Assembly (NCBI RefSeq): GCF_001544375.1
Contig: NZ_BCQJ01000002.1
Location: 248,001-312,000 of the forward strand
DNA from: Enterococcus canis NBRC 100695
Lineage (GTDB): Bacteria; Bacillota; Bacilli; Lactobacillales; Enterococcaceae
Direction of reading: 5' to 3'
DNA length: 64,000 bases
The translations under genes and the position numbers were made by a program. Of the stretch, positions 1 through 8,537 are shown in pieces (positions within the stretch are counted from its first letter, which is position 1; each line of letters opens with the position of its first letter). The notes beneath the pieces were generated by a model, which saw nothing but the letters and a program-made list of their open reading frames with translations, searched no databases and was not told where the DNA came from.

Positions 1-248
1 GCTAGACAGTGGCCAGGAACCAGACTTCGTGAGGAGTGAACCATATTTGAATTGATGAAAAGCAGATCACCCGCCGCTAATTTAAATGTTTGATTGGGAA
101 ATGTTACCTCCAGCTCACCGGACAGGCAATAGAGTAGTTCGCCGCTTTCATGCCAATGGGAGGGCACTAATCGGTCAGGACTCTTCATTTGAAAGACAAA
201 AATTTTAAAAGGATAGTTTTCAGTTGGTACGATTTTCTCATAGCGCAT
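1..248 (-). CDS. AraC-family regulator, N-terminal cupin part (truncated by window edge)
   Basis: Only the first 82 codons are in the window; the gene runs off the left edge. The translation begins MRYEKIVPTENYPFKIFVF and contains HWHESGELLYCLSGEL followed by AAGDLLFINSNMVHS. This is the histidine-rich beta-barrel (cupin) pattern of the sugar-sensing N-terminal domain of many AraC-type regulators. A GTGAGGTGAG Shine-Dalgarno region precedes the ATG. The DNA-binding HTH domain, expected at the C-terminus, is outside the window, so a stand-alone cupin protein cannot be excluded. It lies beyond the era terminator and appears to be a separate unit. Confidence 0.6.
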   Translation of the reverse strand, partial: MRYEKIVPTENYPFKIFVFQMKSPDRLVPSHWHESGELLYCLSGELEVTFPNQTFKLAAGDLLFINSNMVHSSRSLVPGHCL

Positions 249-261
249 CTTCTCACCTCAC

Positions 262-299
262 AAAAATAGCACAAGCCGCCCTTAGGCTTGACTTGTGCT
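262..299 (-). terminator. Terminator of the phoH-to-era gene run
   Basis: Read on the minus strand just after the era stop, an AGCACAAG/CTTGTGCT stem is followed by ATTTTTG. This is a typical Rho-independent terminator. Confidence 0.75.
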
Positions 300-304
300 T
301 CAGT

Positions 305-1204
305 TTAATAATCGTCTTTTCGGTACCCAAAATCTTGCAGATAAACTTTTTTATCCCGCCAGTCTTTTTGAACCTTGACCCATAATTCAAGGAAGACTTT
401 ATCCCCTAGCAGGTTCTCGATATCGATACGAGCTTTTGTGCCCACCTGCTTCAACATCTTACCGCCCTTACCGATAATGATGCCTTTTTGACTATCACGC
501 TCCACAATGATGGTTGCTTGGATATGAACTTTATCGTTCTCATTACGCTTCATAGAGTCCACCACTACAGCCACAGAATGAGGAACTTCATCGCGCGTCA
601 ACAGCAACACTTTTTCACGAATCAGTTCAGAGACAACGAAATATTCTGGATGGTCTGTGATTTGATCATCTGGATAATATTGTGGGCCTTCCGGCATTTC
701 ATTGACTAAAGTAGTCATTAAGCGATCGACATTGTTGCCTTCCGTAGCTGAAATCGGCACCACTTCTGCGAAGGGCATTTGCGTCCGGTAGTCTTCAATA
801 ATTTCCAGTAATGCATCCGGATGTACTTTATCGATTTTATTAATTAATAGAAACACGGGAACTTCAACTTGCTTTAAGCGTTCGATAATGAAATCGTCCC
901 CTTTGCCACGCTTTTGGTCGGCTGCAATCATAAACAGTACCACATCTACTTCACGTAAAGCGCTATAGGCCGCCTCCACCATGAAATCGCCTAGACGATG
1001 TTTTGGTTTATGAATTCCTGGTGTATCAATAAAAATCAACTGTGCTTCTGGTGTGGTATACACCCCTTGAATTTTGTTACGAGTAGTTTGGGCTTTGTCG
1101 CTCATAATGGCGATTTTTTGACCGACAACGCGGTTCAATAAAGTTGATTTGCCGACGTTAGGTCTACCAACGATTGCAACAAAACCAGATTTATGTTCTG
1201 TCAT
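305..1204 (-). CDS. era: GTPase Era
   Basis: Era is an essential GTPase that binds the 3' end of 16S rRNA during 30S assembly. The 299-residue length is typical. The G1 motif GRPNVGKS is near residue 13, DTPG near 60 and NKID near 122. The C-terminal KH domain has the GKGG loop ([13 protein letters not shown]) near residue 245. It is the last gene of the phoH-pgpH-ybeY-dgkA-era run and starts 9 nt after dgkA. The cdd gene that sits between dgkA and era in Bacillus subtilis is absent here, and recO does not follow. A terminator lies directly downstream. Confidence 0.97.
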   Translation of the reverse strand: MTEHKSGFVAIVGRPNVGKSTLLNRVVGQKIAIMSDKAQTTRNKIQGVYTTPEAQLIFIDTPGIHKPKHRLGDFMVEAAYSALREVDVVLFMIAADQKRGKGDDFIIERLKQVEVPVFLLINKIDKVHPDALLEIIEDYRTQMPFAEVVPISATEGNNVDRLMTTLVNEMPEGPQYYPDDQITDHPEYFVVSELIREKVLLLTRDEVPHSVAVVVDSMKRNENDKVHIQATIIVERDSQKGIIIGKGGKMLKQVGTKARIDIENLLGDKVFLELWVKVQKDWRDKKVYLQDFGYRKDDY

Positions 1205-1213
1205 AAGTACCTC

Positions 1214-1615
1214 CTAAAAGATTTGTGTAATGAGTGTCCAAATTTTGGGACCGAATATCAAGACGCCTACGATCACAGCAAAACAGGCCGTTGTTAACAC
1301 TGCTCCTGCTGCCATGTCTTTGATTTTTTTGCCAATATCATGGAAATGGAAATCAGTCACCATATCTACGACGTTTTCAAACGCCGTATTAATGACTTCC
1401 ACAATCCAGACGAGAAAAATGGCTAATAAAAGCCACAGCCATTCAAAAATGGTCAGCTGAAAGAAGAGCCCCGCAATTATCGTCAAGACACCTAAAACCA
1501 CATGCTTACGCATATTCCGTTCTTCCTCAAAAACGGTGCGGACGCCTTGCAAGGCAAACTCTAGCGACGCAATAAACGTCTTATTTTTTTCTGTTCGCTT
1601 ATCTCTTGAGTCCAT
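1214..1615 (-). CDS. dgkA: Undecaprenol kinase / diacylglycerol kinase family membrane protein
   Basis: This is a small integral membrane lipid kinase of the DgkA family. Gram-positive members mainly phosphorylate undecaprenol, feeding the lipid carrier pool for wall synthesis. I place the start at the ATG at 1615 (MDSRDKRTEKNKTF, 133 aa), because this resembles the N-terminus of known Bacillus DgkA and the upstream extension overlaps ybeY deeply. The family motif region with conserved E and N (VWIVEVINTAFENVVD) and three hydrophobic helices are present. The start overlaps the 3' end of ybeY by 17 nt, and the Shine-Dalgarno is weak, suggesting translational coupling. Confidence 0.9.
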   Translation of the reverse strand: MDSRDKRTEKNKTFIASLEFALQGVRTVFEEERNMRKHVVLGVLTIIAGLFFQLTIFEWLWLLLAIFLVWIVEVINTAFENVVDMVTDFHFHDIGKKIKDMAAGAVLTTACFAVIVGVLIFGPKIWTLITQIF

Positions 1616-2075
1616 AGGCATCAAGAATTTCTTTTTGTAAACCGAACATGACTTTTTCATCTTCAGGCTCCATATGGTCATACCCGTTGAGGTGCAGGAA
1701 ACCATGCAGTGCTAAGAAGCCTAATTCCCGTTCAAAGGAATGGCCATATTCTTCTGCTTGTTCATGGGTCCGTTCTACGGAAATCATAATATCGCCCAAA
1801 TTACGTGGCAGCATATCGGCCTCATCTTCAAAAATGATAGGTATTTCATCTTCGCCTTCTTCTTCGATGGCAAAGCTGATGACATCTGTTGGGGCATCTT
1901 TTCCTCGGTAATCACGATTGATTTCACGAATCGCGGCATTATCCATAAAAGTTACTGACATCTCTGTATCTGGTGCAATTTTCAAGAAATCAGCTGCGAA
2001 ATCCAACAGTTTTTCGACATTGGCCATCTGTTCTGTTGTTAATTCTTGTGTTTCATCTACCATAGTGATATCCAT
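1599..2075 (-). CDS. ybeY: Endoribonuclease YbeY (rRNA maturation)
   Basis: YbeY is a zinc-dependent endoribonuclease that acts in 16S rRNA 3'-end processing and 70S quality control. The 158-residue protein carries the family signature HGFLHLNGYDH near residues 123-133, which supplies the three zinc histidines. Its ATG overlaps the pgpH stop codon (TAATG), so translation is probably coupled. It lies upstream of dgkA and era in the usual Firmicutes order. Confidence 0.96.
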   Translation of the reverse strand: MDITMVDETQELTTEQMANVEKLLDFAADFLKIAPDTEMSVTFMDNAAIREINRDYRGKDAPTDVISFAIEEEGEDEIPIIFEDEADMLPRNLGDIMISVERTHEQAEEYGHSFERELGFLALHGFLHLNGYDHMEPEDEKVMFGLQKEILDAYGLKR

Positions 2076-4273
2076 TAGTCTTCACTCTTTTCTTGTTCTT
2101 CTTTCATTTTTTCCGCTTCAGATTTCATCTTCGGATATTTGATCCGTGAGTGGAAGGTTGAGCAGAGACCATTGATGATTGAGCGTTCCACAATCCGAAT
2201 CTCTTTCATCGTCAAACCACATTCATCCAATTGGCCATCTTTGATCCGACCGGCAATTAGGTTATGCACAAATTTTTGAATTTTTTCATTTGTTGGATGA
2301 TCCATCGCCCGTACGGCTGCCTCACAACTATCGGCAATATTCACGATACCGGCCTCCCGCGTTTGCGGTTTTGGTCCAGGGTAGCGGAATTCCTCCTCCG
2401 TCACTTCAGGATTGCGTTCCTGTGCTTTCACGAAGAAGTATTTCATTAAGGTCGTCCCGTGGTGCTGACGGCAAATATCTACCACCATTTGGGGCATATG
2501 ATACTCTTCTAAAATTTTAGCTCCATCAATCACATGGCCAAAGATTATTTGTTTACTATCCTCTGGCAACAAGAAATTATGCGGATTTTCAGCGCCGGCT
2601 GGTAAATTTTCCACGAAGAAATTGGCATGTTTAATTTTACCAATATCATGATAATAACAAGCCACACGGGTCAATAGCGAGCGTCCACCAATCTCTGCGA
2701 CGGCGTTAGCACTAAGACTAGCTACCATCATACTGTGATGATAGGTGCCAGGTGCTTCTTCCAATAACTGTTTTAATAATGGATGGTTAGGATTACTCAA
2801 CTCATTCAAGACAATCATACTGTCATCTGTTACCAATAGTTCAATATAAGGATGTAAGCCCATCGTTAACAGATAGGATAGAACGCTACCGGCGACGGCA
2901 CAAGCCAACGTGGTCCACGTACGGCCTTCCGTTAGGGACATCCCTTGGTAGATGACTAAGACGATATTGACTAATGTCGGAATCACTACTACCCAGACTA
3001 GTGCTTGAATCCCTTGGTCGCCGATGCGCTGGCGTTTCAGCATAGAGGCCATGGTACCAGCAAATAAGTAGGCGACTAGTACGACTGTTAAAAAGTTTGT
3101 TCCTACTGAATCATAATAAACGAAAATGGCGAAAAGAACTTGGAACACGGCTCCCAGTATCCCCGCCCGCCGATTGATAAAGATACTTAAAACTAATGGC
3201 GTGAAGGCGGCTGGATAAAACAGCGGAATAAAGGTCATTTGCTCTGTTTGGAAAATCTGGAAGAATTTCATAAGCAAGAGGCTCAAGCCCATAGCAACTG
3301 TGTAAAAGACCAATAATAAGTAACGCTGTTCGACATCTGACATTTGTCGAATGAGATACAGTAACACAAAAACTTGTAACAAGATTGCCAAAATCAACGC
3401 AACGATTGGAAAGAAGGAGGAATTTTGATTGGTCATCCCTAAGAGTTCCAATTTTTCCATCGCTTTTTGATCGATTTGGACACCTTCTCTGACAATGATT
3501 TCCCCTTGGTAAATCATGGCGGGCTGTACATTATCTCTAGCCTGTTGTTTCAGCTCTTCGGTTCGTTTTTCATTATAGACATCGTTGACAACAATCCCTT
3601 GATTGATTAAATAGCGGATTGCCTGTTGCATATTCGAGCTAGCATCTAGATACTGGATCTTGTCGTTGGCATTTTGCTTTAACTGATCCAGATTCGTACT
3701 GCGAACGTGTTCAGACATTGCACCGTCCACAAGCTTAAGACTTTCTGTTTCTACCTTGCTTACATCAGCATCATTCATTGCAAAGATACTTTCGTAAAAA
3801 GCATTAGGTAAGGCTTGATAAAAGGCAATATCATCTTGGTTTAAGGATTCAAAACGAGATTTCAGGGCGGCAACTTTCTCCTCTACCGTTGGCTCAGGGA
3901 CCGTTTGATCCTTTTTAGCCTTATCTTTGGCAGCCTGGTAATCAGCGTCTGCCTTTTTGTTGACTTCCCCTATCATGGTGAAAAGGTTTTGGATTCGTTC
4001 ATGCTGGGTTGCCCCAAGATCTTCCTGATAGTTGTATTCAGGGGTCACTGCCTCAGCAGCTAATTGCTTTTTCTGCTCGGTTTCATGTGTATTCTCAATG
4101 GTTTTATTCGCTCGCAGGGTTTCTTCTGCCAACTGACCCACTTGAATGTTAATGGATTTTTGCCGTACGCTAGTAAACATGATCAGAAACAAAAACAGAC
4201 TAAAAATTACCAGTACGGTGGGTGTAAACCATTTACCCATTTTTCCTTGTATTTGCGAAAGCGTTCTGCGCAT
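2075..4273 (-). CDS. pgpH: Cyclic-di-AMP phosphodiesterase PgpH (7TM-HD family)
   Basis: This is a membrane-bound HD-domain phosphodiesterase that degrades c-di-AMP in Listeria and relatives. Of 732 residues, one membrane segment (about 16-35) precedes a large extracytoplasmic region rich in K, Q and E (about 36-300). A block of seven hydrophobic helices follows (about 305-490), then a cytoplasmic HD domain. The HD motif is visible in CYYHDIGK, with further metal histidines in TYHHSMM, FGHVIDGA and RQHHGTT. The c-di-AMP level affects osmolytes and the cell wall. It sits 15 nt downstream of phoH. Confidence 0.93.
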   Translation of the reverse strand: MRRTLSQIQGKMGKWFTPTVLVIFSLFLFLIMFTSVRQKSINIQVGQLAEETLRANKTIENTHETEQKKQLAAEAVTPEYNYQEDLGATQHERIQNLFTMIGEVNKKADADYQAAKDKAKKDQTVPEPTVEEKVAALKSRFESLNQDDIAFYQALPNAFYESIFAMNDADVSKVETESLKLVDGAMSEHVRSTNLDQLKQNANDKIQYLDASSNMQQAIRYLINQGIVVNDVYNEKRTEELKQQARDNVQPAMIYQGEIIVREGVQIDQKAMEKLELLGMTNQNSSFFPIVALILAILLQVFVLLYLIRQMSDVEQRYLLLVFYTVAMGLSLLLMKFFQIFQTEQMTFIPLFYPAAFTPLVLSIFINRRAGILGAVFQVLFAIFVYYDSVGTNFLTVVLVAYLFAGTMASMLKRQRIGDQGIQALVWVVVIPTLVNIVLVIYQGMSLTEGRTWTTLACAVAGSVLSYLLTMGLHPYIELLVTDDSMIVLNELSNPNHPLLKQLLEEAPGTYHHSMMVASLSANAVAEIGGRSLLTRVACYYHDIGKIKHANFFVENLPAGAENPHNFLLPEDSKQIIFGHVIDGAKILEEYHMPQMVVDICRQHHGTTLMKYFFVKAQERNPEVTEEEFRYPGPKPQTREAGIVNIADSCEAAVRAMDHPTNEKIQKFVHNLIAGRIKDGQLDECGLTMKEIRIVERSIINGLCSTFHSRIKYPKMKSEAEKMKEEQEKSED

Positions 4274-4288
4274 GGCTCGACTCCTTTC

Positions 4289-5251
4289 CTAGTGTCGTAA
4301 ACTGTCCTCTTCGTACGCCCGGATTATTTCTGCAACTACCGGATGTCGTACCACATCACTAGCTTCAAAATTAACGAAATCAATTTTCTTGATATTGCTT
4401 AAAGTTCGCTCCGCATGGACTAGCCCACTGGTTACCCCTTTAGGTAAATCAATCTGACTAGTATCTCCATTAACAATCATCTTGGAATTAAAGCCCAGCC
4501 GCGTTAAAAACATCTTCATTTGAGCGACTGTCGTATTTTGTGCTTCATCAAGAATAACAAATGCTTCATCCAAGGTCCGACCGCGCATATAAGCTAGCGG
4601 GGCAATTTCGATTACATTGCGTTCCATTAAGCGATTTGTATGCTCCAGACCAAAAATCTGATAAAGGGCGTCATAAACTGGTCGCAAGTAAGGATCAACT
4701 TTTTCTTTTAAATCTCCTGGTAAGAACCCGAGGTTTTCGCCAGCTTCAACTGCTGGACGCGTTAAAATAATTTTCTGAACTTCGCCTTTTTTTAAAGCCG
4801 CAATGGCCATTACCACTGCTAAAAAGGTTTTCCCGGTTCCGGCAGGGCCGATGCCAAAGACGACATCATGCTTTTTGATGGCCTCGACATATTTTTTCTG
4901 ACCAAGATTTTTGATGCGAATGGGGCGACCATTACGGTCCTTTAAAATTTCTTCCTCATACATTGTCAAAAAGGCATCCAGTGTGCCTGCTTTTGCCATC
5001 TTCAGGGCCGTTACCACATCAGGTGTGCCAATTTTGATACCGCGATGAATCAAAACTAGCAGTTGTTTGATGACGGCTGCCACCAATTGAATGTTATCCA
5101 GTTCGCCTACTAGCTGAATCGTTTCTCCACGAGAGTTAATGACGATCCCCGTGTTGTCTTCTAAAAATTTTATATGCTTGTCATGCGCGCCTAACAGCAT
5201 GCTGACATCATCTGTATCTTGTAATTTTATCTCTAGCGAATCCGCAGTCAA
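4289..5251 (-). CDS. phoH: PhoH family ATPase
   Basis: PhoH-like P-loop ATPase of the RNA-linked PhoH family. Walker A is GPAGTGKTFLA and Walker B is FVILDEAQN. I choose a TTG start at 5251 (MTADSLEIKLQ, 320 aa), which matches the usual family length. AAGGAG lies 9 nt upstream of this TTG, whereas the ATG at 5260 abuts that AAGGAG with no spacer and longer starts have no clear site. An N-terminal KH-like region (about 20-100) precedes the ATPase domain. It begins the phoH-pgpH-ybeY-dgkA-era run and has its own promoter after the yqeY terminator. Confidence 0.9.
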   Translation of the reverse strand: MTADSLEIKLQDTDDVSMLLGAHDKHIKFLEDNTGIVINSRGETIQLVGELDNIQLVAAVIKQLLVLIHRGIKIGTPDVVTALKMAKAGTLDAFLTMYEEEILKDRNGRPIRIKNLGQKKYVEAIKKHDVVFGIGPAGTGKTFLAVVMAIAALKKGEVQKIILTRPAVEAGENLGFLPGDLKEKVDPYLRPVYDALYQIFGLEHTNRLMERNVIEIAPLAYMRGRTLDEAFVILDEAQNTTVAQMKMFLTRLGFNSKMIVNGDTSQIDLPKGVTSGLVHAERTLSNIKKIDFVNFEASDVVRHPVVAEIIRAYEEDSLRH

Positions 5252-5285
5252 AAAGTACATCTCCTTTTTCGTTTCATTCCCTACA

Positions 5286-5294
5286 ATAATACCA
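5286..5294 (-). promoter_or_regulatory. Extended -10 promoter of phoH
   Basis: On the minus strand TGG directly precedes TATTAT, an extended -10 element. The -35 region is weak. It lies about 35 nt before the chosen phoH start. Confidence 0.5.
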
Positions 5295-5370
5295 TATTTC
5301 TGTTTGATGCACAGCAACTGTTCTCCAAGGGAAGGTTTGCTCTTTGCCGCTTCAGCACTTGAGCGACACA

Positions 5371-5400
5371 AAAAAGCCTGTGACTTAGTCACAGGCTTTA
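5371..5400 (-). terminator. Terminator after yqeY
   Basis: A perfect 11-bp stem (AAGCCTGTGAC/GTCACAGGCTT) with a TAA loop is followed by a T run on the minus strand, 5 nt after the yqeY stop. It separates rpsU-yqeY from phoH. Confidence 0.9.
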
Positions 5401-5404
5401 TGCG

Positions 5405-5848
5405 TTAATTTAAAAGTTCTTTGACGATTGCATTGACTTGGTTACCATCTGCTTTGCCTTTGACTTTTGGCATGACAGCACCCATCACCTTGCCAAATTC
5501 CTTTGGTGAAGTCGCACCAGTTTGATCAATCGCATTTTGAACGATCTCCCGGATTTCAGCTTCTGATAATTGGGCTGGTAGGTATTTTTCAACGATAACA
5601 ATCTCTTTTTGAACTTTTTCTACCAGATCCGTCCGGTCCGCTTTTTCAAATTCCGCTAAAGAATCACGACGTTGCTTCATCTCACGAGATAAAACCGTTA
5701 ATTCTTCTTCGTCATTTAATTCGCGACCTTCTTTGATCTGTTCGTTTTGAATAGCCGACTTTAACATCCGAATAACGGTTAGAGATTCTTTGTCTTTAGC
5801 CTTCATCGCGGTTTTCATGTCTTCATTCAACGTTGTTAGTAATGACAT
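5405..5848 (-). CDS. yqeY: GatB/YqeY domain protein
   Basis: YqeY-family protein of 147 residues, related to the tRNA-binding tail of GatB amidotransferase. The highly helical, charged sequence has the family blocks MKAKDKESLTVIRMLKSAI and PKEFGKVMGAVMPKVKGKAD. Its molecular role is not firmly established, and an effect on tRNA-dependent amidation is an inference from the GatB homology. It is cotranscribed with rpsU 19 nt upstream and ends in a strong terminator. Confidence 0.93.
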   Translation of the reverse strand: MSLLTTLNEDMKTAMKAKDKESLTVIRMLKSAIQNEQIKEGRELNDEEELTVLSREMKQRRDSLAEFEKADRTDLVEKVQKEIVIVEKYLPAQLSEAEIREIVQNAIDQTGATSPKEFGKVMGAVMPKVKGKADGNQVNAIVKELLN

Positions 5849-5867
5849 ACTACCAACTCCTCATCAA

Positions 5868-6044
5868 CTAGAATTTTTTACGTTTTCTAGCTGCCTCTGA
5901 TTTTTTCTTGCGTTTTACGCTTGGTTTTTCGTAGAATTCACGTTTACGTGATTCTTGCAACGTACCAGCTTTAGAAACGGAACGTTTGAAGCGACGAAGA
6001 GCATCATCAAGAGACTCGTTTTTACGAACGACTGTTTTTGACAT
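5868..6044 (-). CDS. rpsU: 30S ribosomal protein bS21
   Basis: Small basic ribosomal protein of 58 residues, starting [19 protein letters not shown] and ending in a lysine/arginine-rich tail. The ATG at 6044 has GGAGG about 10 nt upstream; the longer upstream reading has no ribosome site. In E. coli bS21 helps 30S subunits engage mRNA near the anti-SD. It leads an rpsU-yqeY operon with a strong promoter. Confidence 0.97.
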   Translation of the reverse strand: MSKTVVRKNESLDDALRRFKRSVSKAGTLQESRKREFYEKPSVKRKKKSEAARKRKKF

Positions 6045-6130
6045 GTTAAGATTCCCTCCCTCCGAGCTCAAAAAGTAACCGTTTTTCTTTTCTGTTTTCA
6101 TACATCAGTAAAGAACACCGTCCTTTAAAT

Positions 6131-6159
6131 ATTATAGCCAATGCTTAATTTACCGTCAA
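6131..6159 (-). promoter_or_regulatory. Sigma-A promoter of rpsU-yqeY
   Basis: TTGACG, 17-nt spacer, TATAAT on the minus strand, about 90 nt before the rpsU start. This is one of the best promoter matches in the window. Confidence 0.8.
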
Positions 6160-6177
6160 CCATCCTTGACAAAATAA

Positions 6178-6214
6178 ATAAAAAAACAACGACTTCTTTC
6201 GTGAAATCGTTGTT
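6178..6214 (-). terminator. Terminator of zur
   Basis: An AACAACGA/TCGTTGTT stem followed by seven T residues on the minus strand, 11 nt after the zur stop. Confidence 0.85.
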
Positions 6215-6224
6215 TCTGTAAGTT

Positions 6225-6653
6225 TCAACGGCAGTCTTCGCAACGGCCAAAGATCTCAAAGCGGTGTCCTTCGATCTCACAACCGGCTAATTGCTCGGCG
6301 AAAAAGTCCATGGGACACATGTGAATCTCCTTGGTTTTGCCACAAACAGTACAAATAAAATGGTGATGATGTCCCACTTCACCTTGGCAACATTGGAAAC
6401 GGAATTTTTTTTCGCCATTCAATTCAGTTTCTTCTAAAAGGTTCAGCGTCTCAAAATCATGTAAATTACGATAAATCGTATCATAGCTGATTCCTTGATA
6501 ATCATTTTGCATAAAGTCATAGACTTCACGAGCAGAGACGTAACGGTTGCGTCGGATCAAGAAACTGATCATCGCCTCCCGTTTTTTGGTATACTTCAAG
6601 CCATTGGCCTTCATCGTCTCTAAGGCGGATTCAATTAGATTGGTTTGACTCAT
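6225..6653 (-). CDS. zur: Zinc uptake regulator Zur (Fur family)
   Basis: Fur-family metalloregulator that normally represses zinc uptake genes. At 142 residues it has an N-terminal winged helix with ISYDTIYRNL (recognition helix), then the metal region HHHHFICTVCGKTKEI and a C-terminal CEDC. The two CxxC pairs form the structural zinc site. The segment CPMD plus GHRFEIFGRCEDC resembles Bacillus Zur more than PerR or Fur. The ATG at 6653 has AAAGGA 8 nt upstream, while the ATG at 6662 lies inside that site. Its promoter region overlaps that of the divergent PPDK regulator gene. Confidence 0.8.
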   Translation of the reverse strand: MSQTNLIESALETMKANGLKYTKKREAMISFLIRRNRYVSAREVYDFMQNDYQGISYDTIYRNLHDFETLNLLEETELNGEKKFRFQCCQGEVGHHHHFICTVCGKTKEIHMCPMDFFAEQLAGCEIEGHRFEIFGRCEDCR

Positions 6654-6697
6654 CTTTCTCATCCTTTCAAAAGGTCCACGAACTTCATCGTGACTTA

Positions 6698-6706
6698 TGG
6701 TATAAT
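6698..6706 (+). promoter_or_regulatory. Extended -10 promoter of the PPDK regulator gene
   Basis: TGG followed by TATAAT on the plus strand, 35 nt before the ATG. The -35 is weak. An inverted CACGA/TCGTG pair (6678-6693) lies just upstream of the -10. Confidence 0.6.
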
Positions 6707-6740
6707 AATTCTATGAAAAAATCAAGAAAGGAACGTTTTA

Positions 6741-7601
6741 ATGACCCCAGAAGAAACAAATAACTTGATCACGATTTTTGTCATTTCCGATTCCGCCGGT
6801 GAAACGGCCTCTAAATTAGCCCAAGCAGCTATGGCACAGTATCCATCCGTGGAGTTTTGTCTGTTCCGCCGAACCTTTGTGAATGATGAGGAGGTTCTGC
6901 TGAAGGCCTTGAACGAAGCCAAAGAGGAAAATGCCTTAGTCCTGCATACCATCATTGACCCCGGGTTAGTCAAAACTGCCAATGATTTCTGCCAAGAAAA
7001 TGGCATGTTTTGCTACGATATTTTGACACCTGTCGTAGCGGAATTTGAAGAACGCAGTGCCGTGTTGCCTACGCGGGAACCAGGCGCCCTTCACCATTTA
7101 AACGAAAATTACTTCCGCCGGATCAAGGCGATGGAATTTGCAGTGAAATATGATGATGGAAAAGATCCCCGCGGCTTTTTAGAAGCAGACGTGGTGTTAT
7201 TAGGTGTCTCGCGGACTTCCAAGACCCCTCTCAGTCTGTTCTTAGCCAATAAAAACTTGAAGGTTGCTAATCTACCTTTGATTCCTGAGGCGCATATTCC
7301 AAAACAAATTTGGGAAGTTGACCCTAAAAAAATCGTAGGATTGACCAATGATCCAGAAATTCTAAACAGTATCCGTAAAGAACGGATGCGGGCTTACGGA
7401 CTTAATCCCGATACCGCCTACTCAGACATAGACAAAATCAAAAAGGAATTAGCCTTCGCCAATGATTTGTATCAAAAATTAGGTTGTGTCGTCATTAATG
7501 TCGCGCAGCTTTCCATTGAAGAAACAGCTTCAATGATTTTAAATGCCCTTGATTTAGAAGATCACAGTTATTTTAATCAGGATATGGAAAATCGTAAATA
7601 A
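6741..7601 (+). CDS. Pyruvate, phosphate dikinase regulatory protein (kinase/pyrophosphorylase)
   Basis: This DUF299/PPSR-family enzyme of 286 residues uses ADP to phosphorylate and phosphate to dephosphorylate a threonine of pyruvate phosphate dikinase or PEP synthase, switching them off and on. The N-terminus reads FVISDSAGETASKLAQAA. The P-loop-like GVSRTSKTPLS near residue 153 is the diagnostic motif. AAAGGA lies 8 nt before the ATG. No dikinase gene is in the window, so the target is inferred from the family. A bidirectional terminator follows. Confidence 0.92.
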   Translation: MTPEETNNLITIFVISDSAGETASKLAQAAMAQYPSVEFCLFRRTFVNDEEVLLKALNEAKEENALVLHTIIDPGLVKTANDFCQENGMFCYDILTPVVAEFEERSAVLPTREPGALHHLNENYFRRIKAMEFAVKYDDGKDPRGFLEADVVLLGVSRTSKTPLSLFLANKNLKVANLPLIPEAHIPKQIWEVDPKKIVGLTNDPEILNSIRKERMRAYGLNPDTAYSDIDKIKKELAFANDLYQKLGCVVINVAQLSIEETASMILNALDLEDHSYFNQDMENRK

Positions 7602-7621
7602 CCTTAAACAACGGATATGCC

Positions 7622-7666
7622 AAAAGCCTAACACTACTTCCGCAGAAGTGATGTTAGGCTTTTTTT
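7622..7666. terminator. Bidirectional terminator between the PPDK regulator and thrB
   Basis: The AAAAGCCTAACA/TGTTAGGCTTTT arms have A and T runs on both sides, so the hairpin can end the plus-strand regulator gene and the minus-strand thr operon. An inner CACTTC/GAAGTG pairing lengthens the stem. Confidence 0.9.
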
Positions 7667-7667
7667 G

Positions 7668-8537
7668 CTAGAAGACTTGGACGCCTTCTTGATCGACAGA
7701 TAAGGATTCCACAGTCGCATCGATTTCTTCGGCTAAAGGGGCTAAAGCCGCTAGCAGGGATGCCGTAACCTCGCTAGGTGTCAGCATCAAAACAGTTGGT
7801 CCCGCCCCGCTTAAAAAAGTCCCATAAGCACCATGGCGGTGACCTAGGTCACGAATCCGAGAAAGCCACGGAACTAAGGCTGCTCGGTAAGGCTCATGCC
7901 AGCGATCCTCCTCCATCAGCTGACCTGCTAATGGTAAATTACCGTTAGAAACGGCCGCCACCATCACATTGGCAATGGCACTAGCAGCAACAGCGTCTTT
8001 ATATGGCAGTTCTCGTGGCAAGCGGCCACGACTCTCACTGGTTGCCAAGGGTCTTTTAGGGATAAAAGCAATCACATCACATTCGGGAAAATGATGGGTC
8101 GCATAGTGTAGAGTATCCTCAACGTAAGCAGCCACTACTAAATTACCGCAAAAAGCCGGCGCCACATTATCAGGATGTCCTTCTATCACCGTAGCTAAAC
8201 GAATCTTTTCATGCAGCGGCAAATTCAACTGTTGCAAGCGGTTGGCCAACTCAATACCTGCAACGATAACACTAGAACTACTGCCCAAACCTCGCGTCAG
8301 TGGAATGTCGGAGGTCATTTTTAACACATGCGGCTTCAGTTCTGGCGCGATTCTAAGAGCCGTTTGAACCAACAAATTTTCAGCATCACTGGGAATCTCA
8401 CTCCCTAAGTGGTGCTGAATCTGCCAGGTATCCGCCTCTTCAATCACTTCGATTGACAGGTAGCTGGAAAGAGCCAAACCGCAAGAGTCAAAGCCCGGGC
8501 CTAGGTTAGCCGTTGTTGCTGGAACTCTAATTCTCAT
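7668..8537 (-). CDS. thrB: Homoserine kinase
   Basis: GHMP-family kinase converting homoserine to O-phosphohomoserine, the penultimate step to threonine. It is 289 residues long. The N-terminal [18 protein letters not shown] and the ATP-binding GLGSSSS loop (near residue 88) are typical, as is the C-terminal [11 protein letters not shown]. The start overlaps the thrC stop (ATGA), so the two are translationally coupled. It is the last gene of hom-thrC-thrB. Confidence 0.96.
   Translation of the reverse strand: MRIRVPATTANLGPGFDSCGLALSSYLSIEVIEEADTWQIQHHLGSEIPSDAENLLVQTALRIAPELKPHVLKMTSDIPLTRGLGSSSSVIVAGIELANRLQQLNLPLHEKIRLATVIEGHPDNVAPAFCGNLVVAAYVEDTLHYATHHFPECDVIAFIPKRPLATSESRGRLPRELPYKDAVAASAIANVMVAAVSNGNLPLAGQLMEEDRWHEPYRAALVPWLSRIRDLGHRHGAYGTFLSGAGPTVLMLTPSEVTASLLAALAPLAEEIDATVESLSVDQEGVQVF

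Noticed and set aside
6678-6693. CACGA-N6-TCGTG as a Zur box between zur and the PPDK regulator
   Set aside because: It does not match the known Gram-positive Zur operator (TCGTAATNATTACGA-like); the pairing is short.
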